Both the position numbers and the translations under genes were made by a program. Below, piece by piece: positions 55,601 to 64,000 of a DNA stretch of 64,000 nt. Each line of letters starts with the position of its first letter. Position 1 is the first letter of the stretch. A model generated the notes under the pieces. The model was not told the DNA's origin. It saw only the letters and a list, made by a program, of their open reading frames with translations, and ran no database searches. The stretch covers positions 23,191,670 to 23,255,669 of the forward strand of contig CM054165.1 of assembly GCA_028751875.1 (NCBI GenBank), in the 5' to 3' direction. Source of the stretch: Rapana venosa (taxonomy: Eukaryota; Mollusca; Gastropoda; Neogastropoda; Muricidae).

Positions 55601-55930
55601 GCGTTTGTGCCTCTGTGTGTGTCGTGAGTCAATGTCTTGTGTTCGTGTGTGTGTGTGTCTATGATGTTTGTGCCTCTGTGTGTGTCGTGAGTCAATGTCT
55701 TGTGTTCATGTGTGTGTGTGTCTATGATGTTTGTGCCTCTGTGTGTGTCGTGAGTCAATGTCTTGTGTTCATGTGTGTGTGTGTCTATGATGTTTGTGCC
55801 TCTGTGTGTGTCGTGAGTCAATGTCTTGTGTTCATGTGTGTGTGTGTCTATGATGTTTGTGCCTCTGTGTGTGTCGTGAGTCAATGTCTTGTGTTCGTGT
55901 GTGTGTATGATGTTTGTGTCTCTATGTGAG
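55601..55930 (+). repeat. 63-bp tandem repeat, about 5 copies
   Basis: TTTGTGCCTCTGTGTGTGTC starts at 55604 and 55667 and every 63 bases after. The period is a multiple of three, so both-strand frames stay open without coding meaning. Confidence 0.95.
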
Positions 55931-57059
55931 CCAGTGTTGTGTCTGTATGCGTGTGTGTGTGCCTCTGTACTCGCATGTGCAGTGTGCTTGCTTCTTTATC
56001 ATCTGATGATTTACACATCTGTGAATGTTTATTTGGTTCTCCATTTGTGCACATATTTTGTGTGGGTTTGGTTGGGGTTTTGTTGTGTTGGTTTGTTTGT
56101 TGTTGTGTTGTTGTTTTTGGGGGGTACGTGCTTGCTTACTTTGTTCTTTATTTCTACACCACTTTAAGTTTTCCTAGTTGAAGTGTTGTGTGTATTATTT
56201 GACATTGCTGATACCAGTTTTAAACATGGGGAAAAAGATGCTTCACTTGACCTCAGTTATAACTCAGTTCCACCTCCGATTGAAGGTTTTCATCCTAGAT
56301 GCATTAAAATGGATGCTCATTTCTTTTCCATAGCAAATAAGCTATTCCCAATGTTTGCTGAAATTTTTTTTTCTAATCAACATGGTGGAAATAACAATAA
56401 TACTCTGGGTGGTTTTAGGGTGGGGTTTTTTTCCAGAATACTTATTTTTCTCCTGAAAGAACAATATAATCATAAATCTTGATATAACTTTACTCCACAA
56501 CCAAATGTTAACTCCACAACCAAATGTTAATTTGGGTCTCTGTGAAACTACATTGAAAGTATCAGACGTGCTTTAAAAATATGTGCATGATGAAATTATT
56601 TTACAAATAGGATTTTGGTGAGAACCATTTTGTTTCGCTGTTAAATATTATACTTGGACATCGACTTACACGAACCCCCACCCCCCTCCCCCCCGCCAAC
56701 TATCACCATCCTTCCCTCCCCCCCCTCCTGCCTTAAAATGGGAACATTTTCATTTATCTCTAAGAAGTTTCATAAACTAGAAAGAGATATATCTGTGTAC
56801 AGTTTGTTTTTCTCTCACGGATGTACATATATTTTGAACTGAAATACGTTTCTACTTATCAGTAACAAATGAGTTGACAATTAAAATCATGACAAGTCTT
56901 TGTGTGTACATGGTGTGCATAATTTTTGATGATGTTCATGACATGACTACTTTTTTCTTTTAAAAAATAAATGCTTTCAAAAAAATAATAATGATACTGT
57001 TGTTTGCTTTATAAATTAAACATTTTTGTTGCATGACTTTTTTCCCCTTACAAAAGGCT
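55931..57059. other. No gene seen
   Basis: AT-rich. AAATAAATGCTTTC at about 56965 could be a polyadenylation signal but nothing links it to a transcript. Confidence 0.4.
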
Positions 57060-57220
57060 TTAACCTTTTCCCTACGGGTAACTTGCTATAGGGTAACCAA
57101 CCATCAACTAACCCTTCCCTCCGTATCACCCACTACTGGGTTAGGGTAGTGTATGAATATGTACAGTGCACATGTACTGGGAAAGAGGGGTTCTCTCCCT
57201 TAACGTAGGGATAGTGTTAA
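57060..57220 (+). mobile_element. TTAA-ended MITE, copy 2
   Basis: 161 bp from TTAACCTTTTCCCTACGGGT to GTAGGGATAGTGTTAA. Imperfect inverted ends (CCTTTTCCCTACG against CACTATCCCTACG). Confidence 0.85.
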
Positions 57221-59235
57221 AAAAAAAAAGTTTTCTTTTTTTAAAAATTGTGTTGCACAAGCGGGGGTTTGAGGGGAGGGGGGCATGAGGGGAAAGATGG
57301 AGAGAGATAAGATGATGGGCAGTGAGGATTTTTTTTTTTTGGAGGAGGGGGAGGAGGGTCTGTTTTGTTTGATATTTGTCCATCGTCTTCTCCCCACCAC
57401 CCCCCTCTCCCCCTCCAAGGTTGATAATAGATCATGTGTTGTTCGTTCCAGATTCAGTTCATTCTTCTTTTATTTGATTGTTTGGGAATTTTGTGTGTGC
57501 GAGTTTTTTGCAGTTGATTAATTTTGTGTGTGTGTGTTTAGCACTTTATTTCTCACTTATTGCAGGACCCAGTGAAATGCATGTGTGCGTGTGTTTTCAC
57601 TGTAAGTCTCTTCATGAACTGCATTGGCAGGCTTGTGTGGGGGGAGGGGGGGGGGGGGGGGGGGGGAGTTGGTTGAATGTGTGTGTGTTGATGGGGTTTT
57701 GATTTGGGTTTTTTTTTGTAAAACATTTTGTGATCAAATAACCATACAGTTTTAGAAAATTACATTTGGGGAGGAGAGGAGGAAGATTGACTTTTTATTA
57801 TCCATGTGCTTTGTTGTTGTTTTTTAATCTTGAAATAATATCTTTTCGCCGAAAATGTGACCGGGGGTCAGAGGAACAGCCTTTATCCAGAACTCTCTTT
57901 TTTTTTTATTACACTGTGGTAGTTTTGATTTTATTTTTGATGTGTGCTGGACATAGTATACTGATTTTCTGTGTGCCTGTACATTTTTTCAGAATTGTGT
58001 AGAAAGACTAGTGTACCGTCTTTTAAAGAAATAAATATACATATATATTTTGTTGGGACAACAGCTGGTTTCTTTTGAGAGTGTGTGTGTGTGTGTGTGA
58101 GCATGAGGTAGTGAAAGCAGAAAAACAAACAAGCAAATAAACAAACTTAAACTCCCGAACAAAACATGTAATTATACATACAAACATATATATATATATA
58201 TACACACACACACGCGCGCACACACACATTATATTTATACACACACAAATATATATACTCAAGGGCGTGCATGCATGCATGTTACATAAAAGCAAGTAAA
58301 TGCACAAATAAGAAGACACATAAACCTACACACACGCATTTACTTCCACTCACTCAAATATGCGCAGCACAAAAAAGACAGATTCCTGTTCTCACAACAA
58401 GAATGTCATATTTTTCTTCATAAAACATGCCTGCCTTTAAATAAATGCTATTCACAATCATTTCAAGAAAACAAAAATGTAACGTGTTCAGTTAATTCAA
58501 GCAGTCAGCACATGTTCATGATGTAAAAATAAGCAGGAATACATATTCCATTCACACAGAAAAATTTGTACAATACATCAAACTCAAACAACTTAAGTAC
58601 AATGCACTGGATACTGAAATTGTATAATGTATTTAAATTATCCATTATAATTACATGAAAAAAATTAATGAACTTTAAATATATATACACACACTAATGA
58701 ATACAACAGAAACGAATAAAGTGATGTTATTAAAACAAAATACACAATTAAAAATAGACAAAAACAAAAAGAAACGGTGGAGGTCGAAAATCATGAAGAA
58801 AAAAAATTCACAAGCCCCTAAACTGATACTAAAATGATGAATAAAGTAAAAACAAATATTAACAGTTATAAATCAAGTAAAACAAATCCGTTTAATATTG
58901 CCTCCAATCTTGTGGAGATGGCAAAAATGCGTGGAAAATTTGACAATGAATTGCACAGTAACCTTTTGTACAATATCTACAATTTTCCATCCTGAAATTT
59001 GACAGCAGAAACAAAAAAGAAAAAAAAAATTTGAACCAAAAACAAACAGGCAAACATAAAAATATGAAGTATTAAACCTCCATGTTTTCTAGCCGCTCAA
59101 CACTTTTCCCAAACTACTGCACACATTTCAAACGAACAGTAATACATCCTGTAAACGTATTACTCACACACAAAATGTCAAGCCATTTAATAACACTTTG
59201 GCATCGGGTAAATTGTATTAATACTATTATTATGC
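57221..59235. other. No gene seen; microsatellites
   Basis: G runs at 57641-57667, (GT)n at 58082-58099, a CA/TA mixed tract at 58180-58255, and AT-rich sequence. Frames lack motifs. Confidence 0.5.
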
Positions 59236-59240
59236 ATTCT

Positions 59241-59402
59241 TTAACACTGTCCCTACATTAAGGGAGAGAAGCCCTCTTTCCCAGTACATGTGCACTGTGC
59301 ACATCTGTATGCTACCGTAACCCAGTAGTGGGTGATACAGAGGGAAGGGTTTAGTAGATGGTTGATAACCATATAGTGGGTTACCTGTAGGGGAAGGGTT
59401 AA
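59241..59402 (-). mobile_element. TTAA-ended MITE, copy 3 (reversed)
   Basis: 162 bp from TTAACACTGTCCCTACATTA to GGGGAAGGGTTAA; opposite orientation to the other two. Confidence 0.85.
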
Positions 59403-59582
59403 AACAACAAAAATCATAAGCATGTCAGAGCGGTTTGTTTGGTTTTTAAACAAACAAGGAACAATCTTTCAGATAAAAACAACAAAAATCATAACATGTC
59501 AGAGGGTTGTTTGGTTTTTAAAATCATAACATGTCAGAGGGTTGTTTGGTTTTTAAACAAACAAGGAACAATCTTTCAGATA
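59403..59582 (+). repeat. Short tandem duplication
   Basis: AACATGTCAGAGGGTTGTTT then GGTTTTTAAA occurs three times, and ACAAACAAGGAACAATCTTT twice, in about 180 bp. Confidence 0.85.
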
Positions 59583-59624
59583 AAAAGAAAAGCAGCTACC
59601 ATTTTCTGAACACACATCATTACA

Positions 59625-60050
59625 ACTGATGGTTAGAGTGATGTATTCTTGATCTGCTGACCCGGGTTCAAATCTCGTTCAAGAGGATTCTTCCTCTGGA
59701 GTTTACATCAGTGCCGACTCCACTCTCCCAAAAAAGTCCTTCGGATGACACTATAAACCGAGGTTCCGTGTGCGAACACAGAGAACATCTTGCGCACATG
59801 TTAAAACCTGTTCCACTTTTCGGAAGAGTAGATCATTGTGTGCTGGTGGGAACAGATGATAAAATTTGACAAAACTGCATACACACGGGGACTGGATGAA
59901 AAAAAAGCACACAAGTGCTTTCTGGTGGGAACAGATGATAAAATTGAAAAAACTGCATACACACGGGGACTGGATCCCAAAAAAAAGCACACGAGTGCTT
60001 ATTCCATTATCCTTGAAAGCAAAGAATAAATACATACATAAATAAATAAC
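59625..60050 (+). mobile_element. SINE-A with a duplicated tail
   Basis: The head is partly lost. Core CCTTCGGATGACACTATAAA; the tail block GTGGGAACAGATGATAAAAT to AAAGCACACAAGTGCTT is present twice (about 59846 and 59934). It ends in (AAAT/CATA) repeats. Confidence 0.85.
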
Positions 60051-60146
60051 CATGGGCTCATGCTTGTGCAGCACTTTCTTCTTCTCTACAGGCCTGGTAC
60101 AGTTGCGTGTAGAGCTGCACTATTTTCAGGGTGGCCCTCAGTCCTT

Positions 60147-60440
60147 GGGGGACGGGATAGCTCAGTGGTCGGAGCACTCACTTTCCCCCCAGCCAAGTTA
60201 AGCAGCGTCGAGCGTGGTTACCACTTGGATGGGTGATCGTTTGCGCGCCTTGGCTTCAGTACAGTTCCCCCAGTTCACCCAGCTGTAAATGGGTACCTGC
60301 CCTCTTTAGGGTCAGGGAAGGTAAAGCAGCAAGGGAGAGGAGATGGGCACCGCCCTCAATATGCTGGCCCTAGAGAAGTGAGGTCTCTGATGCCTCGCTC
60401 CCCTACGACCTTATAGGTTATGGGACTCCTTTTCCTTTTT
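60147..60440 (+). mobile_element. SINE-5S, full length
   Basis: Head GACGGGATAGCTCAGTGGTC; 5S-like segment 60195-60239 with AAGTTAAGCAGCGTCGAGCG and ACTTGGATGGGTGATCG; body and tail GGTTATGGGACTCCTTTTCC. Confidence 0.93.
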
Positions 60441-60584
60441 TTTTTACCTCAGCCCTCAAGTGGGATGGATGACTCGCGACCACAGTCCCTATGTCGTATC
60501 ATTTCCACTGGGACTACACTTCACTATCAAACCACTTTTCTGGACTTGCCCTCAAATGAGTGTTACAGCCTACTTTTAGAGGAC

Positions 60585-60735
60585 CTAGCAAGACCTGGGC
60601 TGCCTGTATCGCAAATGATCTTAGAGAAAGGGGCATAAATAAGGAGGAAGCTCAAAACAGAGAGAGATGGAGAAGGCTCATCAATGTCAAACCTCCCCTG
60701 GGAGAAACATAACAAAAAAGGAAGAAGAAGAAGAA
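60585..60735 (-). repeat. Dispersed repeat R4
   Basis: Reversed partner of 36430-36556 (GGGGCATAAATAAGGAGGAA, GCTCATCAATGTCAAACCTC), ending in a GAA repeat. Confidence 0.85.
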
Positions 60736-61680
60736 GTAGCCTAGTTTTAGAGGGGAAAAACAACCCAACAATGATATTGTAAAATACTGTCTAATGCCCG
60801 TAGCAGATTAAAAAACAAAAAATGTGTTCCACAGTTTCAGCCTAAACAGGGAAATTTATCAAAAAAATAAAGCCCATGTTATCTGTAACATTTCTCTCTC
60901 TCGCACATACATGCATACACACTGTCTGATGTATTGCATACTGTCTCCCTTGAAATAAGCCATGATCAGGAGCTGGTGATTTGTAAAGATATAAAGTAAA
61001 TTGGAAAAGGGCATCATCATCATCGTTATCATCATCACACAACTGTGACGATGATTACAGATGGAAAAGACAAGGATTTCAAATTATTCACCAACACACA
61101 AGAACTTTAACTTCTTCAGCAGCATCTTTGATGGGTTTAGCTGAGAAATTTCAGGGGGGAGGGGGGTGCATCTCTTTACACAAAAAAAGGCAAAAATGAT
61201 AACTATTATTACAATGAGTTAGATGCAGTAACTGATTTAATACTTTCAACAATAAAAGTTTTAAAAATATTTTTAAAATTTCAAAGTTGTGCCAATCAAC
61301 AACACTTCTAATATTAGTTTCCACAGAGCTGCGCTTATGACCAAAACATGGTTTTTTTCTTTCCATCCACCACCTTACAGACAAGTTTATAAATATCAAT
61401 TAACATTGATTTCTTTATTTATATCAAAGCAAGTTCACAACTATTCACAATCACACTTTTCGAATATGTTACAAAAATCCTACTCCGATATTGCCATTAT
61501 CTCTTCATGGGTTTGTTTTTTTTATAGGAGGGGAGGGGGGTCATTTAAAAAAACACAGAGAGAGAGAGAAGACAAGGCAGCACGCAGCCCAGGTGTAAAA
61601 TATTCAGTCTCTTTTTTAGTAGATTACTGCTGCCTAACATCACAAACACTTCTTCATTATTGCCACAACAATGGTAAAGT
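60736..61680. other. No gene seen
   Basis: AT-rich, with short CAT and GA repeats. No supported frame. Confidence 0.5.
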
Positions 61681-61685
61681 GGAAC

Positions 61686-61918
61686 ACACACGTGCGTGAA
61701 CACACACATTCACACACATACATTCATGCATGAACACACACATTCACACACATACATTCATGCATGAACACACACATTCACACACATACATTCATGCATG
61801 AACACACACATTCACACACATACATTCATGCATGAACACACACATTCACACACATACATTCATGCATGAACACACACATTCACACACATACACTCATGCA
61901 TGAACACACACATACATG
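61686..61918 (+). repeat. 34-bp tandem repeat, about 6.5 copies
   Basis: Unit CATGAACACACACATTCACA + CACATACATTCATG, nearly perfect. Confidence 0.95.
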
Positions 61919-61919
61919 C

Positions 61920-62022
61920 ACCCGGATGAAAAATTAACAAAAATGCATACACATGGGGACTGGATGTTAAAAAAAAACCCACGAGTGCTTATCCCATTAT
62001 TCTCAAAATAAAAATAAAATAT
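61920..62022 (+). mobile_element. SINE-A tail fragment
   Basis: GCATACACATGGGGACTGGA to CCCATTATTCTCAAAATAAA; tail 1 only. Confidence 0.8.
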
Positions 62023-62565
62023 ACACAAATCCATGAAAACACACATTCATACATGAACAAACATACACACACACACAATCACCCCTAGAAAAATAAGAAT
62101 CAGCATTGAGAAAAAAAGGGAGAGAAAAAGACGGCTCTTTCAAACCTGAGGATTTATTTCTTCTTTTTCTCTTCTCTTTCAATTCATTTTATGTTTATAA
62201 TTAAGCAGGCAACATTCGTAGCATAACAGTAAATTCAACAAGTGTTAATGCCAAACCAATGAACTATGAATGTAAAATATAGAAATAAAGATTAAAAAAT
62301 AGTATGTACTGGACAAGTCTTCATGCCAAAATAAAGAGATATGAACGCAAAATACAGAAATAAAGATTAACCACTACTGTATACTGGTACTGATTTATAC
62401 ATATTAGTCATTAGAGATCATTACTAAAGATACCAGTCATAAATACACGCCTAAATGCTTAAGTCTTCAAACTAATAAATCACTTGTTCTTTATGTGCAC
62501 TATCCTAGAAACACAGGATAAAGGCCCAGCACATGCACTAACCTCCACACACACACACACACTCA
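62023..62565. other. No gene seen
   Basis: AT-rich sequence. GCAAAATACAGAAATAAAGA-type blocks near 62270 and 62345 form a loose duplication. Confidence 0.5.
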
Positions 62566-62567
62566 CA

Positions 62568-62915
62568 GGGGGACGGGATAGCCTAGTGGTTAGAACATTG
62601 CACTCGCAATCTGACGACCCGGGTTCGATTCCCGTTCAAGGGGATATTTTCCCCTGGAGTTAATATCAGTGCCGACTCCACTCTCCCCAAAAGTCCTTCG
62701 GATGAGACTATAAACAGAGGCCCTGTGTGCGAACGCACACAGAACATCTTGTGCACACGTTAAATCCTGTTCCGCTTTTCGTAAGAGTAGGCTATTGAGT
62801 GCCGATGGGAACAGATGACAGAAATTACAAACCGCATACACAATGTAAAAAAAGCACATGAGTGCTTATTCCATTATCCTCGATATAAAAGAATAAAATA
62901 TAAAATAAAATAAAA
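62568..62915 (+). mobile_element. SINE-A, full length and well preserved
   Basis: Head GGACGGGATAGCCTAGTGGT (A box TAGCCTAGTGG), B box GGTTCGATTCC, core CTTCGGATGAGACTATAAAC, tail 1 to CTCGATATAAAAGAATAAAA and (AAAAT)n. This copy best represents the family here. Confidence 0.95.
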
Positions 62916-63114
62916 ACAACACGATTCTACAAATACTTACAAAAACCCAGCCCCAATGTGTGTATTCTGTATGAAGAGAGTATATACACACATACATCAC
63001 TCAAAAGTTTCACTGAAAAAGTTTGGTCTTAAAATAGGCTGGGAAGGTCTGACTACGGTCTGACTAGTTCTGCAAGATAGTGACAAGGACTTCCGTTTTT
63101 CTTCTTCTGCTTTT

Positions 63115-63535
63115 TTTCCTCAGCTAGAGCTCCAAGGTTTATGGATGGCGAGTTTTTGCGTATGTGACTGATTTTATCACCTGAATATTTAGGTGGCTGC
63201 ATTCCAACTTTGGGATGGGGTCTTAACATGACACCTGTGTGCATGCTGGGGGTTTTGGTTTTATTTTGTCATCCGTTCCTACCAGCGCATGAAAAAAGCC
63301 TACTCTTCCAAAAGGCGGAACAGGTTTTTAACGTGTCTGCAAGATATTCTGCAAGGAGTCGCACACGGGGCGTCCGTTTATTGTCTCATCTGAAGGACTT
63401 TGACGTTCAGTTCGATTTTCTCGTCAAACTGGGAAGAAAAGGGCGCAGCCGGGAATGGAACCCAGAACCTCACAGTTTACTTGTTAGGCAGGTGAACGCC
63501 TTAACCATCCTGCCACCTTCCTGCTTGGACTTCCG
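63115..63535 (-). mobile_element. SINE with head D, shared core and tail 2
   Basis: In reverse: head GGTGGCAGGATGGTTAAGGC (ending near 63520), B-box-like GGTTCCATTCC, core CCTTCAGATGAGACAATAAA, GGAACGGATGACAAAATAAA, then tail 2 (AAAGTTGGAATGCAGCCACC and CATACGCAAAAACTCGCCAT). Confidence 0.78.
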
Positions 63536-63850
63536 CATAAAAGAACCAGATAGTGCTACGGGACTTCACTTCGTGATTTCAATGATTGGGGAGACAGGCA
63601 TGTTTCACAGCGAGATGGAGAACCCTGGTGGCATTGCGTGGAGCTTCTATCATGACAGCAGCGATGGAGACAGTTGAAATGTGGATTTGAAGTAGTGGGT
63701 CAATCATTTCATCAAAAAGAGAAAAAACCCACAGTGGAGAGATAAGTGACAAAAATGCAGTGATCTTGAATTTAACGCAAAATTGTACTTAAAAGTCGGT
63801 GGAGTTTCGTCGTCAACGGTGGAGTGAGGTGACTTTTCCCTGATGTCTGA
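63536..63850. other. No gene seen
   Basis: A frame ending at 63677 continues out of the reversed SINE and shows no motif. I do not call it a gene. Confidence 0.5.
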
Positions 63851-63852
63851 AA

Positions 63853-64000
63853 ATCTGACATTCCACCACATAATGAGCCGCAATGCAACTGAGGTCCATT
63901 TTTAGTTATGGAAAATGTATCAATCTGCAATAAAAAGGCTGTTCAATAAAAAAAAAAATACAGATTGAAAATCAGACAATTCAATGGAAAGTTATTACAC
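63853..64000 (+). mobile_element. MITE with inverted ends, second copy, cut by the window end
   Basis: CTGACATTCCACCACATAATGAG and ATCAATCTGCAATAAAAAGG match the left part of 44411-44873 (AATCTGCAATAAAAGGGCTA) in order. The right end lies beyond base 64000. Confidence 0.75.

Noticed and set aside
57285..57521. 78-codon frame near a G/T-rich tract
   Set aside because: Composition-driven (G- and T-runs), no start context or motif.
60147..60240. A 5S rRNA or tRNA gene
   Set aside because: The similarity covers only promoter-like segments. The rest of either RNA is absent, and the unit is repeated with a SINE body and tail.
63210..63677. 155-codon plus-strand frame
   Set aside because: Its first two thirds are a reversed SINE (head D with tail 2). 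The remaining tail has no motif or splice evidence.

Overview
The window is eukaryotic, repeat-dense DNA with one clear spliced host gene. Genome type is judged from intron-split coding exons with GT/AG borders, several tRNA-headed SINE families, LINE remnants and very many micro- and minisatellites. The style (a LINE whose ORF1 carries a 2A-like motif behind a signal-like segment, and SINEs built around a shared TTCGGATGAGA core) fits a mollusc, probably a gastropod. That placement is an inference, since no marker gene proves it.

Layout. 1-5.4 kb: a decayed APE-type non-LTR retrotransposon on the minus strand (ORF1 with 2A motif, ORF2 with endonuclease and FADD reverse transcriptase, 3' end at the window edge). 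5.4-9 kb: RTE tail, nested SINEs and a long CA/TC microsatellite block. 10.65-12.24 kb: a G-rich satellite with units of about 120 bp. 12.6-23.7 kb: SINEs, a broken RTE-type LINE and simple repeats. 23.9-37.16 kb: a six-exon gene on the plus strand encoding a 625-residue monocarboxylate-transporter-like (SLC16/MCT) membrane protein. All five introns hold repeats; intron 5 holds a 1.1-kb array of a 30-bp repeat. 37.2-47.4 kb: a run of minisatellites (26/31, 20, 26 and 68 bp units), microsatellites and DNA-transposon-like MITEs. 47.4-64 kb: intergenic or long 3' flanking sequence with more SINEs, MITEs and short tandem repeats, and no second gene I can support.

The mobile-element fraction is the most unusual part. 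One SINE family has a tRNA-like A box followed by a 5S-rRNA-like promoter segment. Two other SINE types share a core but combine two different tRNA-like heads with two different tails, and all four combinations are present. Three about 162-bp elements end in TTAA with CCC-rich inverted ends, and a 463-bp element has matching 25-bp inverted ends. Several further dispersed repeats (labelled R1-R5 here) have two to four copies each and no assignment.

Labels used below: SINE-A = head A + core + tail 1; SINE-D = head D + same core; tail 2 = the alternative tail; SINE-5S = tRNA/5S chimera; SINE-L = tRNA-Leu-like head; SINE-E = a fifth tRNA-like family; tail-65 = a dispersed 65-bp LINE-like 3' end.
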